A stretch of 64,000 nucleotides of DNA from Conchiformibius sp. (GCA_029984035.1 JASBYJ010000001.1:62001-126000), one strand, 5' to 3'; shown: positions 44,998 to 54,597, counted from the first letter of the stretch. A program made the numbers and translations. Notes: generated from the letters alone by a model not told the origin.

Positions 44998-45039
44998 ATG
45001 GCTGCCTGAAAGCCGTTGCCAGACCGAAAGAATGAAAAA

Positions 45040-45687
45040 ATGTCTTCCACTTTGACTATTGCCCTTTCCAAAGGACGTATTTTTGAGGAAACTTTGCCGT
45101 TGTTGGCGGCTGCGGGTATCGTACCGGAAGAGAACCCCGAGCAATCGCGCAAGTTGATTATCGCAACCAATCTGCCGCATATCCGATTGATTATTGTACG
45201 TGCCGGCGATGTGCCGACTTATGTGCGTTACGGTGCGGCCGATTTCGGTATTGCCGGTAAAGACGTATTGATAGAACACGGCGGGGAGGGGCTTTACCAG
45301 CCTTTGGATTTGAATATCGCCCGTTGCCGTATGATGGTGGCGGTTCGGCAGGGTTTCGATTATCAACAGGCAACCCGTGCGGGGCAGCGTTTGCGTGTTG
45401 CCACCAAATATCCTGCGATTGCGGCCGAGCATTTCGCTGCCAAAGGCGTGCATGTGGACATTATTAAACTTTATGGTTCGATGGAATTGGCGCCTTTGGT
45501 AGGGCTGTCGGATGCGATTGTCGATTTGGTGTCCACAGGCAATACGCTTAAGGCGAACCATTTGCAGGCAGTGGAACACATTGTCGATATTTCCAGCCGT
45601 TTGGTGGTGAACAAAGCGGCTTTGAAAACCAAATACGCATTGATTGAGCCGATTATCCAAGCCTTTTCCCGAGCCATATCGGAATAG
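45040..45687 (+). CDS. hisG: ATP phosphoribosyltransferase, short form
   Basis: First enzyme of histidine synthesis, joining ATP and PRPP. 215 residues: the short HisG form, lacking the C-terminal regulatory domain, which needs HisZ as partner. HisZ is not in this window. Landmarks: LTIALSKGRIFEE, GAADFGIAGKDVLIE, and the PRPP loop AIVDLVSTGNTLKAN. It starts a plus-strand run hisG / unknown / NYN / hisD. Confidence 0.95.
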   Translation: MSSTLTIALSKGRIFEETLPLLAAAGIVPEENPEQSRKLIIATNLPHIRLIIVRAGDVPTYVRYGAADFGIAGKDVLIEHGGEGLYQPLDLNIARCRMMVAVRQGFDYQQATRAGQRLRVATKYPAIAAEHFAAKGVHVDIIKLYGSMELAPLVGLSDAIVDLVSTGNTLKANHLQAVEHIVDISSRLVVNKAALKTKYALIEPIIQAFSRAISE

Positions 45688-45730
45688 GCTGCCTGAAAAA
45701 ATCCAACCGTTTATTAAGAGGAGTGTGGCC

Positions 45731-46438
45731 ATGAACCGTTTGCTGTGGGATGTGTCCGAGTTGAAAGCGTGGCGTTGCGGCACTTTGCCCGATGATATTG
45801 CTGTTACTCTGCTGGCTGGTAAAAAGCAGGCGAAACGTTTGGTGAAGGGTAAAACGCGTATCCAAGGGCTGCCTAACGGAGTGGGGCGGATTGTGGCGCT
45901 GCCTGAAAAAAAAGCGGGCAGGTTTATTGCCGAGCATGTAATGCACATGGCAGCCGTTCAGGAAAACGGCAAGATTGCCGTAGTGTGCCGCCGCAAAAAA
46001 GTCAAACGCTGCCTGAAAGAGATTCAGGCAGCTTATGTGCAGGCTGATATCCGTTGTTTTAAAAAAGCGGGGAAAAAGCTCTCTGCTTTTTTGGCGGATA
46101 ATGCTGTTTTGGCAGAGGAAAATATCGCTCCTAACCATTGCGAACCCCAGCGGCAAGTCGTTCAGGCGGCCGAGCAGGTGCGCGAAGCGGCGGAGCATGT
46201 GTTGGCGGAACCGGTGTTTACCTTGTTGTCCGATAAAGCGGCGGAAATTCCTTATGAATTAAGCGGCTGCCTGAAATTGCTCAAGCGCAACCGTCCGAAA
46301 AAGAAAACCGCATTGGTGGAATTGCTGGTGTCGAACCGGCATAGTCCGGAAACCGCACAGCATACATTGGAACTGCTGCAACAAAAAGGATACATCCGCA
46401 TTGATGCGGCAGAAAACGTACGTTATTTCAATATGTAA
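45731..46438 (+). CDS. Conserved-looking protein of unknown function
   Basis: 235 residues, basic and soluble, starting at ATG 45731 with a GAGGAG-like ribosome-binding site; the longer open frame overlaps hisG and is discarded. The N-terminal part contains RLLWDVSELKAWRCG, then repeated KK/RR patches (KKQAKRLVKGKTR, RRKKKVKRCLKE-like), suggesting nucleic-acid binding. The last ~60 residues (KKKTALVELLVSNRHSPETAQHTLELLQQKGYIRI) look like a winged-helix or three-helix domain. It sits between hisG and an RNA-related NYN protein, which ends the reasoning. In-frame DUS fragments occur (GCLK, LPEK). Not recognised as a named family. Confidence 0.75.
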   Translation: MNRLLWDVSELKAWRCGTLPDDIAVTLLAGKKQAKRLVKGKTRIQGLPNGVGRIVALPEKKAGRFIAEHVMHMAAVQENGKIAVVCRRKKVKRCLKEIQAAYVQADIRCFKKAGKKLSAFLADNAVLAEENIAPNHCEPQRQVVQAAEQVREAAEHVLAEPVFTLLSDKAAEIPYELSGCLKLLKRNRPKKKTALVELLVSNRHSPETAQHTLELLQQKGYIRIDAAENVRYFNM

Positions 46439-46446
46439 TTGTCGTT

Positions 46447-47415
46447 ATGAAGCAAGATAAAAAACTGGCGGTATTGATTGATGCCGATAATGCGCGGGCA
46501 GACATTATCGAGCCTTTGTTGGCGGAAATTGCCAAATACGGCATTGCCAGTGTGAAGCGGATTTATGGCGACTGGAGCAGCGGCTTGCTGGGCAAATGGC
46601 GCGAAGCCCTGCTGCCGCATGCGATTATTCCGATTCAGCAGTTTGCCTACACCAAAGGCAAAAACGCCACCGATATGGCGATGGTGATTGATGCCATGGA
46701 TTTGCTATACAGCAAAACCTTTGACGGTTTTTGCATTGTGTCGAGCGACAGCGATTTTACCCGTTTGGCATCGCGTATCCGCGAGAGCGGATTGACTGTT
46801 TACGGTTTCGGTGAAAAGAAAACGCCCGAATCCTTCCGCAAGGCTTGCGATACTTTTGTTTACACGGAAAACCTGCTGCCTGAAACCCTTTCGGGCAGTC
46901 CGTCCGCGCCGGCCCGGTCGGGCGACAAATCCGCCGCAACACAAGACTATGCCCCTGTTTACCGTGCCGTGAAAGAAACCGCCGATGACAGCGGCTGGTC
47001 GGATTTGGGTTCTGTCGGCAATTATCTGGTGAAAGTGAATCCTGATTTCGACCAACGCAATTACGGCTTCAACAAGCTCTCCGATTTGATTCGCACCATC
47101 CCCAAGCTGGATGTGAAAGAGGTGAAAACGCATAGCGGGCATCATTTGATTTTGGTACGCAAACAAAGCTACCGTCTTTTTATCCGTTTGGTGCAGAGCA
47201 TTATCAACGATAAGGCGGATGCCAAAGGGCGGATGCGTTTGGATGCGTTGTGCAGCCAAATTAAAAATCATGACCCCGATTTCAACAGCAAAAGTTTGGG
47301 GTATAGAAGCGTTTCCGAAGCGGTTCGGGCCATCCAACCCGAGTGGGTGAAAATAGACTGCGATGAACAAAGTCCAAGCATCAGCTATATCAGTAACGTT
47401 AAAACTATGTCATAA
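46447..47415 (+). CDS. NYN-domain nuclease with two OST-HTH (LOTUS) domains
   Basis: 322 residues. The N-terminal NYN/PIN-like domain (about 5-145) carries the acidic metal site: Asp12 and Asp14 in LIDADNAR, Asp76 in KNATDMAM, Asp101 and Asp103 in SSDSDF. A linker and then two OST-HTH/LOTUS domains (about 172-245 and 250-322), which bind RNA in other systems, follow. LabA/MARF1-like proteins of this build are thought to cut RNA. Only eight bases after the previous gene, so co-transcribed. The target RNA is unknown. Confidence 0.9.
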   Translation: MKQDKKLAVLIDADNARADIIEPLLAEIAKYGIASVKRIYGDWSSGLLGKWREALLPHAIIPIQQFAYTKGKNATDMAMVIDAMDLLYSKTFDGFCIVSSDSDFTRLASRIRESGLTVYGFGEKKTPESFRKACDTFVYTENLLPETLSGSPSAPARSGDKSAATQDYAPVYRAVKETADDSGWSDLGSVGNYLVKVNPDFDQRNYGFNKLSDLIRTIPKLDVKEVKTHSGHHLILVRKQSYRLFIRLVQSIINDKADAKGRMRLDALCSQIKNHDPDFNSKSLGYRSVSEAVRAIQPEWVKIDCDEQSPSISYISNVKTMS

Positions 47416-47437
47416 ACCCTTTCAGGCAGCCTGAATA

Positions 47438-48748
47438 ATGAAAGAACTTACCGTAAAACAACTCAATACCGAATCTCCGGATTTTTGGAGCGGGCTGAAA
47501 CAATTGCTGGCGTTTGAAGCCGCGCAAGACAGCAAAACCGACCAAATCGTTGCCGACATTTGCGCCGATGTCCAACGGCGCGGCGATGAGGCATTGATTG
47601 ACTATACCAACCGTTTTGACGGCATCCAAGCGCGCAGTATGGTGGATTTGACCCTGAGTCAGGACGATTTGAAAGATGCTTTTTTCAGGCTGCCTGAAGA
47701 GGTTCGGTCGGCTTTGGAAACTGCGGCCGCAAGGGTGGAAAATTATCACAAGCACCAAAAAATGCAGTCGTGGCAATATACCGATGAAGACGGTACGCTG
47801 TTGGGGCAGCAAATCACGCCGCTGGATCGTGTCGGCATTTATGTGCCGGGCGGAAAAGCCGCCTATCCGAGCTCTGTGATTATGAATGCCATGCCTGCAC
47901 ATGTGGCGGGCGTGCCCGAAATCATCATGGTTGTCCCTACGCCTAATGGCGAGCGTAACGATATCGTATTGGCCGCCGCCTATATTGCCGGTGTAACCCG
48001 AGTGTTTACCATCGGCGGTGCGCAAGCAGTTGCCGCCTTGGCATACGGCACGCAAACGGTGCCGCAAGTCGATAAAATCACCGGACCGGGCAATGCCTAT
48101 GTGGCAGCAGCCAAACGCCGCGTATTCGGTATAGTCGGCATTGATATGGTGGCGGGGCCTTCTGAAATTTTGGTGATTGCGGACGGCAGTACGCCCGCCG
48201 ATTGGGTGGCGATGGATTTGTTCAGTCAGGCGGAACACGATGAAATCGCCCAAGCGGTGTTGATTGCGACTTCGCAAGATTATCTCGATGAGGTTCAGGC
48301 AGCCATGCGCCGTTTGCTGAACGATATGCCGCGCCGCAGCATTATCGAGGCTTCTTTGTGTAACCGTGGTGCGTTTATCTTGGCTCGCGATTTGGACGAG
48401 GCGTGTGAAATTGCCAACTATATCGCACCCGAGCATTTGGAATTGTCGGTGAAACAGTCTGAAAATTGGGTGGGTAAAATCCGTCATGCGGGTGCGGTGT
48501 TTATGGGACCTTATACGAGTGAAAGTTTGGGCGACTATTGCGTTGGCCCGAACCATGTGCTGCCCACCAGCCGTACCGCCCGTTTTTCTTCTCCTTTGGG
48601 CACTTATGATTTCCAAAAGCGCAGCAGCCTGATTCGCGTATCGCAAGAGGGAGCGCGGAAATTGGGTCAAACAGCATCGGTGTTGGCGCACGGCGAAAGC
48701 CTGACAGCCCATGCCCGTGCGGCGGAAATGCGCATGGAGAATCTGTAA
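47438..48748 (+). CDS. hisD: Histidinol dehydrogenase
   Basis: Zn2+- and NAD-dependent enzyme of the last two histidine steps. 436 residues, usual length. Seen: RVGIYVPGGKAAYPSSV, KITGPGNAYVAAAKR, AGPSEILVIAD, SQAEHDE (catalytic Glu-His) and GDYCVGPNHVLPTS. A DUS lies in the coding sequence near the front (FRLPEE) and another in the 22-bp gap before the gene. It is co-directional with hisG but separated by two unrelated genes. Confidence 0.96.
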   Translation: MKELTVKQLNTESPDFWSGLKQLLAFEAAQDSKTDQIVADICADVQRRGDEALIDYTNRFDGIQARSMVDLTLSQDDLKDAFFRLPEEVRSALETAAARVENYHKHQKMQSWQYTDEDGTLLGQQITPLDRVGIYVPGGKAAYPSSVIMNAMPAHVAGVPEIIMVVPTPNGERNDIVLAAAYIAGVTRVFTIGGAQAVAALAYGTQTVPQVDKITGPGNAYVAAAKRRVFGIVGIDMVAGPSEILVIADGSTPADWVAMDLFSQAEHDEIAQAVLIATSQDYLDEVQAAMRRLLNDMPRRSIIEASLCNRGAFILARDLDEACEIANYIAPEHLELSVKQSENWVGKIRHAGAVFMGPYTSESLGDYCVGPNHVLPTSRTARFSSPLGTYDFQKRSSLIRVSQEGARKLGQTASVLAHGESLTAHARAAEMRMENL

Positions 48749-48782
48749 ACTCGTAATCAATCAAGCATTTCGATAACAAAAC

Positions 48783-48812
48783 AGGCTGCCTGAAAACTTT
48801 CAGGCAGCCTTT
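48783..48812. terminator. DUS-pair terminator between hisD and the dihydrolipoyl dehydrogenase
   Basis: AGGCTGCCTGAAA and TTTCAGGCAGCCT separated by two bases, with TTTG after. It lies between convergent genes and may serve both. Confidence 0.7.
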
Positions 48813-48826
48813 GCGTTTATGGAACC

Positions 48827-50233
48827 CTACAGTTGTGCGGCTGCATCGCGCAAGGCCGTACGCAAGCCTTCTTCGATAACGGGATGGTAGAACGGCATAT
48901 CCAGCATTTGCGCTACGGTCATTTGCTGTTGGTGCGCCCATGCAAGCAGATGGGCAATGTGTTCGGCCGCCGGCCCCACCATTTCCGCGCCGAGAAAACG
49001 ACCGTTTTGCTTGTCGGCATACACGCGCAAATGCCCTTTGTTGACGAGCATCACGCGGCTTCTGCCTTGATTTTTAAAAGATACTTGTCCGATGGCTACG
49101 TGTTTTTCCGGTTGTTCGCCGTATTGCGCTTTTAAAGCGGCGAAACGGCTGCCGACCATGGCGATTTGCGGGTCGGTAAACACTACGCCGATAGCACTGC
49201 GGCGCAAACCTTTTTCAATGTGGGGATAACGTCCCGCATTCACGCCTGCGATTTTGCCTTGGTCGCTGGCTTCGTGCAGCAGCGGCAGCTGGTTGGATGC
49301 ATCGCCTGCGATAAAAATGTGCGGAATACTGGTTTGCATCGTGAGCGGATTGGCAATGGGCACGCCGCGATTGTCTTTTTCAATATCGAGATTTTCCAAG
49401 CCGATATTGTCCACATTCGGGCGGCGTCCGATGGCGGCAAGCAGATAATCGGCGGTAAAAACGCCGCTGCTGCCGTTTTCACGCCAATGTACTTCTACTT
49501 TTCCTTCCGCATTCAGGACTGCTTCGGTTTCCGCATCCAAATGCAGCGGCAACTCTTCGCCGAAAATGGCTTTGGCTTCGTTCAGCACCACCGGGTCGGA
49601 AATGCCGCCCAATCCTCCGCCGATACCGAAAACCTCTACATTGACGCCCAAACGCTTCAATGCCAATCCAAGCTCCAAACCGATTACGCCGGGGCCGGCT
49701 ACGGCAACACTTTCAGGCAGCGTATCCCAAGAAAAGACATCGTCATTCACAATGAGTTTGTCGCCCAAAGCCTTCCATTGCGGCAGGATAATCGGACGCG
49801 AACCGGTGGCGATAACGATACGGTCGGCAGTAATTTGAGTGTGGTTGTCGATTTGTACCGTGTGTTCGTCAACAAATTTGGCTGCGCCCATAATGCGGCG
49901 TTCTGCCGGCCATTCTTCCACATCAGATACCACAAAACCGACAAAACGGTCGCGTTCGGATTTGACGCGGTTCATTACTTCTCTGCCGTTTACGGAAACG
50001 GAAGCAGTATCCAAATGCACGCCGAAAGGTGCGGTATGCAGGGCGTGATGTCGGGCTTCGGCTGCGGCAATCAGCAGCTTGGAAGGCATGCAGCCGACGC
50101 GGGCGCAAGTAGTGCCGAAAACGCGGCTTTCAATCAGATAGACGTTTTCTGTGTGCAAACGGGCGTTTCTAAATGCGCCCATACCTGCAGTGCCGCCGCC
50201 GATAACGGCTACGTCTGCTTGTAAGTGTTTCAT
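48827..50233 (-). CDS. Dihydrolipoyl dehydrogenase-like disulfide oxidoreductase
   Basis: 468-residue FAD/NAD enzyme of the pyridine nucleotide-disulfide family. The FAD motif VIGGGTAGMGAF (10-21), the redox pair in GTTCARVGCMPSK (Cys43/Cys48), the NAD motif VAGPGVIGLELGL (about 181-193), and the C-terminal His-x4-Glu active site in FYHPVIEEGLRTAL are all present. It therefore looks active. It lacks an N-terminal lipoyl domain, unlike the neisserial PDH-linked P64K. Whether it serves the glycine cleavage system (gcvP lies 430 bp away, on the same strand, behind a terminator) or another complex is not known. Confidence 0.88.
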   Translation of the reverse strand: MKHLQADVAVIGGGTAGMGAFRNARLHTENVYLIESRVFGTTCARVGCMPSKLLIAAAEARHHALHTAPFGVHLDTASVSVNGREVMNRVKSERDRFVGFVVSDVEEWPAERRIMGAAKFVDEHTVQIDNHTQITADRIVIATGSRPIILPQWKALGDKLIVNDDVFSWDTLPESVAVAGPGVIGLELGLALKRLGVNVEVFGIGGGLGGISDPVVLNEAKAIFGEELPLHLDAETEAVLNAEGKVEVHWRENGSSGVFTADYLLAAIGRRPNVDNIGLENLDIEKDNRGVPIANPLTMQTSIPHIFIAGDASNQLPLLHEASDQGKIAGVNAGRYPHIEKGLRRSAIGVVFTDPQIAMVGSRFAALKAQYGEQPEKHVAIGQVSFKNQGRSRVMLVNKGHLRVYADKQNGRFLGAEMVGPAAEHIAHLLAWAHQQQMTVAQMLDMPFYHPVIEEGLRTALRDAAAQL

Positions 50234-50608
50234 TTTGTATTTCCTCGGTGTCGGTCAATTTATTGCGATTATCGCGCAAAATGGCGCATTAAGATTAAAT
50301 AATTTAATCTGGGAATTTTGAATGATGTCATTAAAATTGAAAAAAATTATGGCGGTGTTTTAGAACTGCCCTACGAGAATGAACGTTATTTAATCATAAC
50401 TGAAGAATATAATTAACTTAGGTATCAGTATGAATAGTTTTCGGAATGATGCCGTTATGATGGTTTTATATGTATCTTTAAATCAATTGATTGATTTAAT
50501 CAAACTAAGGCAGCCATTTTTGTTAATGTGGGAAATATAAATATGTTTTTGCAAACTGTGGATACTTTTAAGTAGGTTTTCGGGTGGATTAAAAAGCAAA
50601 GATATTAA
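50234..50608. other. AT-rich gap upstream of the dihydrolipoyl dehydrogenase gene
   Basis: Nothing coding. Must carry the promoter of the minus-strand dehydrogenase gene; no clear consensus found. A stretch near 50535-50565 (AATATAAATATGTTTTTGCA) faintly resembles 38530-38560. Confidence 0.4.
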
Positions 50609-50610
50609 AA

Positions 50611-50642
50611 CAGGCTGCCTGAAAATATTTTCAGGCAGCCTG
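50611..50642 (-). terminator. Perfect 32-bp DUS palindrome ending gcvP
   Basis: CAGGCTGCCTGAAAAT joined directly to its complement ATTTTCAGGCAGCCTG. TTTTAATATC follows on the minus strand. 17 bp after the gcvP stop. Confidence 0.85.
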
Positions 50643-50659
50643 CCGGTTTTTATCATTCT

Positions 50660-53503
50660 TTAAGCTTCATACGCTTCCATTGGCGGGCAGGAGCAAACCA
50701 AGTTGCGGTCGCCGTACACATCGTCCACGCGCTTCACGCTCGGCCAGAATTTGTTTTCGCGCACATAGGGAAGTGGGAAAACGGCTTGTTCGCGGCTGTA
50801 GGGGTGCGTCCATTCGGCGGCGGCGAGGTCGGCGGCGGTGTGCGGCGCGTTCACCAGCGGATTGTCGTCTTGCGGCCATTCGCCGTTTTGTACCTTCAAC
50901 ACTTCCTGTTTGATGGACTTCAAGGCAGCGATAAAGCGGTCGAGTTCGGCTTTGCTTTCGCTTTCGGTCGGTTCAATCATCAGCGTGCCTGCCACGGGGA
51001 AAGATACTGTGGGCGCGTGGAAGCCGTAGTCCATCAAACGCTTGGCAATATCGGTTTCGGTGATGCCGCTTTCGGCTTTGAGCGGACGCAAATCGACGAT
51101 ACATTCGTGTGCCACGCGGCCGTTTTTGCCGGTGTACAAAATCGGATAATCCGCGCTCAATTGCTTGGCAACATAGTTGGCGTTCAACAATGCCCAACGG
51201 GTAGCCTGCTCCATGCCTTGTTTGCCCATCAGGGTAATGTACATCCACGTAATCGGCAAAATGCCGGCCGAACCGTAGGGCGCGGCGGAAACCGCGCTCA
51301 TGCCTTCGGTGGCGCCGCAAACCGGCTTGACCGCATGGCTGGGCGCAAACGGGGCAAGATGTGCTTTCAAACCGATGGGACCCATGCCCGGCCCGCCGCC
51401 GCCGTGCGGAATGCAGAAGGTTTTGTGCAAATTCATGTGCAATACGTCTGCGCCTACTTCGGCGGGCTGCATGATGCCGATTTGGGCATTCATGTTTGCG
51501 CCGTCCATATACACTTGGCCGCCGTGGTCGTGAATGATTTTGCAGATGTCGCGGATGCCTTCTTCGTACACGCCGTGCGTGGATGGATAGGTAATCATCA
51601 ACGCGCCCAAGTTGGCTTGATGTTCTTCGGCTTTTGCTTTCAAATCGGCGATGTCCACATTGCCTTTGTCATCTGTTTTCACCACCACCACTTTCATGCC
51701 GAGCATTTGCGCGGTGGCGGGATTGGTGCCGTGTGCCGATTGCGGAATCAGGCAGACGTTGCGCTCGGGCTGGCCGTTGGCTTCGTGGTAACGGCGGATG
51801 GACAGCAGGCCGGTGTATTCGCCCTGCGCCCCCGAATTAGGTTGCAAACAAATCGCGTCAAAGCCCGTAACGGCTTTTAGTTGGGCGCACAAATCGTGCA
51901 GCAATTGCGCGTAGCCTTGCACCTGTCCGCTTGGCGCAAAGGGATGGATGTCGGTAAATTCCGTCCAAGTGATGGGCAGCATTTCCGCCGTAGCGTTCAG
52001 CTTCATGGTGCAGCTGCCCAGCGAAATCATGCTGCGGTTCATCGCCAAATCGCGTTCTTCCAGTTTTTTCAGATAACGCAGCATTTCGTGTTCGGTGTGG
52101 TAGCGGTTGAACACTTCGTGGGTGAGAATGTCGTCTTGGCGCAGCAGGCTGTCTGAAAGCACGCAGGCTGCCTGTGCGGGCAGGGCGTGCGCCGTGCCGG
52201 TGAACAAACGGGTCAAATCGGCAAAATCCTCGGCAGACGATTCTTCGTGAAACGCCACCGCCAACACGTTTTCATTCACTTGACGAAGATTGTAGCCTGC
52301 GTCCGCCGCGGCTTGGTAGACGGCAGCGGCGTTTGCGCCGCAATCTACGGCAACGGTATCAAAAAACACCTTGTGAACCACGTTCAGGCTGCCTGAAACC
52401 GCATCGGCAAATGCCGCCGCCAATGCATGAATGCGTTTGGCGATGCGTTTCACGCCTTCGGGGCCGTGGTAAACGGCATACATGCCTGCCAAGTTGGCCA
52501 GCAGGGCTTGTGCGGTACAGATATTGGACGTGGCTTTTTCGCGGCGGATATGCTGTTCGCGTGTGGACAAGGCCATACGCAAAGCGGGTTTGCCCGCCGC
52601 GTCTTTTGATACGCCGATGATGCGTCCGGGTGCGGAACGTTTGAACTCGTCTTTAAACGCAAAATATGCCGCGTGCGGGCCGCCGAAGCCCATCGGTACG
52701 CCGAAACGCTGCGTGTTGCCCAAAGCGATGTCCGCGCCCAATTCGGCGGGGGATTTGAGCAAAACCAAGCTCATCACGTCGGCCGCCACCGCGACAACCG
52801 CGCCTTTGGCTTTCACGGCGGCAATCACGTCCGACAAATCCGCCACGTCGCCGTCTTTGCCGACATATTGGAACAATGCGCCGAAAAATTCGCCCGCGCA
52901 GGCTGCCTGAAAATCGCTGACCACCAATTCAAAACCGAAATATTTGGCACGGGTTTTCATCACGTCCAAAGTTTGCGGCAACACGCGTTCGTCCACAAAG
53001 AATTGGTTGGATTTGGATTTGCTCACGCGCTTGGCCATCGCCATCGCTTCGGCGGCGGCGGTGGCTTCGTCCAGCAGCGATGCGCCCGCTACGTCAAAAC
53101 CGGTCAAATCCATACACATTTGCTGGAAATTCAACAAGGCTTGCAAACGGCCTTGTGCGATTTCCGCCTGATAGGGGGTGTAGGCGGTGTACCAGCCGGG
53201 GTTTTCCAATACATTGCGCAAAATAACGTTCGGTAGGCGGGTAGGATAATAGCCCAAACCGATATAGCTTTTTTTCACTTGGTTTTTTGCGGCAATCGCT
53301 TTTAATTTCGCCAGCGCGTCCGCTTCGCTCAGGGCTTCGGGCAAATCCAGTTCGGACGGCATGCGGATGCTTTGCGGCACGGTGTTGGCGATAAAGCCGT
53401 CCATATCGTTTTCACCCAAAGCGGCCAACAGTGCGGCTTCGTCCGCAAAGCTGATGTGGCGTGAAACAAACTCGTTATGATTGAGCAGTTCTTTAAAATT
53501 CAT
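50660..53503 (-). CDS. gcvP: Glycine dehydrogenase (decarboxylating), P protein
   Basis: PLP-dependent P protein of the glycine cleavage system. It decarboxylates glycine and passes aminomethyl to the H protein lipoyl arm. 947 residues, so the fused single-chain form. N-terminal half has RHISFADEAA, SYIGLGYYPTRLPNVILRNVLENPGWYTAYTPYQ and STREQHIRREKATSNICTAQ; the C-terminal half carries SLGSCTMKLNATAEM, AHGTNPA and the lysine site HMNLHKTFCIPHGGGGPG. The gcvT and gcvH genes are not here. Several DUSs occur inside it. Starts at ATG 53503 with AAGGAAA upstream. Confidence 0.97.
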   Translation of the reverse strand: MNFKELLNHNEFVSRHISFADEAALLAALGENDMDGFIANTVPQSIRMPSELDLPEALSEADALAKLKAIAAKNQVKKSYIGLGYYPTRLPNVILRNVLENPGWYTAYTPYQAEIAQGRLQALLNFQQMCMDLTGFDVAGASLLDEATAAAEAMAMAKRVSKSKSNQFFVDERVLPQTLDVMKTRAKYFGFELVVSDFQAACAGEFFGALFQYVGKDGDVADLSDVIAAVKAKGAVVAVAADVMSLVLLKSPAELGADIALGNTQRFGVPMGFGGPHAAYFAFKDEFKRSAPGRIIGVSKDAAGKPALRMALSTREQHIRREKATSNICTAQALLANLAGMYAVYHGPEGVKRIAKRIHALAAAFADAVSGSLNVVHKVFFDTVAVDCGANAAAVYQAAADAGYNLRQVNENVLAVAFHEESSAEDFADLTRLFTGTAHALPAQAACVLSDSLLRQDDILTHEVFNRYHTEHEMLRYLKKLEERDLAMNRSMISLGSCTMKLNATAEMLPITWTEFTDIHPFAPSGQVQGYAQLLHDLCAQLKAVTGFDAICLQPNSGAQGEYTGLLSIRRYHEANGQPERNVCLIPQSAHGTNPATAQMLGMKVVVVKTDDKGNVDIADLKAKAEEHQANLGALMITYPSTHGVYEEGIRDICKIIHDHGGQVYMDGANMNAQIGIMQPAEVGADVLHMNLHKTFCIPHGGGGPGMGPIGLKAHLAPFAPSHAVKPVCGATEGMSAVSAAPYGSAGILPITWMYITLMGKQGMEQATRWALLNANYVAKQLSADYPILYTGKNGRVAHECIVDLRPLKAESGITETDIAKRLMDYGFHAPTVSFPVAGTLMIEPTESESKAELDRFIAALKSIKQEVLKVQNGEWPQDDNPLVNAPHTAADLAAAEWTHPYSREQAVFPLPYVRENKFWPSVKRVDDVYGDRNLVCSCPPMEAYEA

Positions 53504-53626
53504 ACAATTTCCTTTGTTTGCTGAGATATTGGATATTCAGGCAGCCTGAAAGGGCTTGGGATTGATGCGGTGGCGTTGATGCCGGCTACGGCTATCGCTT
53601 GCTTTTCAGGCAGCCTGTAAATGCGG

Positions 53627-54418
53627 TTATGGGGTTGGCGAACAGGGTTCGGTATCGGGGGGTAATGTTTTCCACAAGGCCAAAACCCTATCCAAATCGG
53701 CTTGCGTATCCACGCCTGCGGGCGGAATGAAATCCAAAATTTCTACGCTGATACGGTAGCCGTGGTGTAAGACGCGAAGCTGTTCCAAACTTTCTGCTTG
53801 TTCGGAGGGCGCTTCAGGCAGCCTGGCGTATTGTTGCAGAAAACCGGCGCGGTAGGCGTAGATGCCGATATGTCGCAATGGCGCGGGCTGCGGCAGGGTT
53901 TGGCGGTTTTGCAGCATGATGTCGCGCGGATAAGGAATGGGGGCGCGGCTGAAGTAAACGGCGTTTTGCTGTGCGTCCAATACGGTTTTCACGCAGTTGG
54001 GATTGGCGAATTCGTTAAATTCGGTAATGGGGTGTACGGCAGTCGCCATCGGTGCGTTGCTGTCGAATAGTTTGGCGGCGACACGGTTGATTAAGGCGGG
54101 CGGCATCATCGGTTCGTCCCCCTGCACATTGACTATCAGTGCATCATCGGGCAAATCTAAAATCTGCACGGCTTCGGCCAGTCGGTTGGTGCCGCTGGGG
54201 TGGTCTGCCGCAGTCATGACGGCTTCGATGCGGTGTTCGGTGCAGGCTGCCTGAATGTCCGGGTGGTCGGTGGCGACAACAATGCGTTGCGCTTGGCTTT
54301 TTTGCGCCTGTTCTGCGGCGCGGACAACCATGGGTTTGCCGTGAATGTCGGCCAGTGCTTTGTTGGGCAGGCGGCTTGAAGAAAGACGGGCGGGAATGAC
54401 GACGGTAAAGGGAATCAT
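53627..54418 (-). CDS. kdsB: 3-deoxy-manno-octulosonate cytidylyltransferase
   Basis: Activates KDO to CMP-KDO for the inner core of lipooligosaccharide. 263 residues. Seen: VVIPARLSSSRLPNKALADIHGKPMV, RIVVATDH, HPSGTNRLAEA, and the metal-binding VNVQGDEPMMPP. ATG 54418 overlaps the stop of the Trm112 gene by four bases (ATGA). Last of the EamA / lpxK / Trm112 / kdsB set, so lipid A kinase and KDO supply are linked in one transcript. Confidence 0.96.
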   Translation of the reverse strand: MIPFTVVIPARLSSSRLPNKALADIHGKPMVVRAAEQAQKSQAQRIVVATDHPDIQAACTEHRIEAVMTAADHPSGTNRLAEAVQILDLPDDALIVNVQGDEPMMPPALINRVAAKLFDSNAPMATAVHPITEFNEFANPNCVKTVLDAQQNAVYFSRAPIPYPRDIMLQNRQTLPQPAPLRHIGIYAYRAGFLQQYARLPEAPSEQAESLEQLRVLHHGYRISVEILDFIPPAGVDTQADLDRVLALWKTLPPDTEPCSPTP

Positions 54419-54597
54419 GCGTCAAGCTCCAAATCGCTCAGCTGGCGCGCTTCGTTTTCGAGCATAACGGGAATGCCGTCTCGGACCGGAAACGCCAATT
54501 TGGCGGAACGGCTCCATAATTCTTGTTTGTCCGCATGATATTGCAGCGGTTTTTTGGTGAGGGGGCAGACTAAAAGGTCGAGATATTTTTGTTCCAT
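54415..54597 (-). CDS. Trm112-family (YcaR-like) small protein
   Basis: 60 residues: MEQKYLDLLVCPLTKKPLQY, then WSRSAKLAFPVRDGIPVMLENEARQL. It matches the bacterial UPF0434/Trm112 family; only one cysteine (VCP) of the usual zinc set remains. It is normally found between lpxK and kdsB, as here. The role in bacteria is unclear; in other domains Trm112 activates methyltransferases. ATG 54597 gives the family length; the frame continues upstream to 54672. Confidence 0.93.
   Translation of the reverse strand: MEQKYLDLLVCPLTKKPLQYHADKQELWSRSAKLAFPVRDGIPVMLENEARQLSDLELDA

Noticed and set aside
50480..50570. Third copy of the dispersed element
   Set aside because: Only about 30 bp (AATATAAATATGTTTTTGCA) resemble a region next to copy 2, not the element itself; AT-richness explains it.
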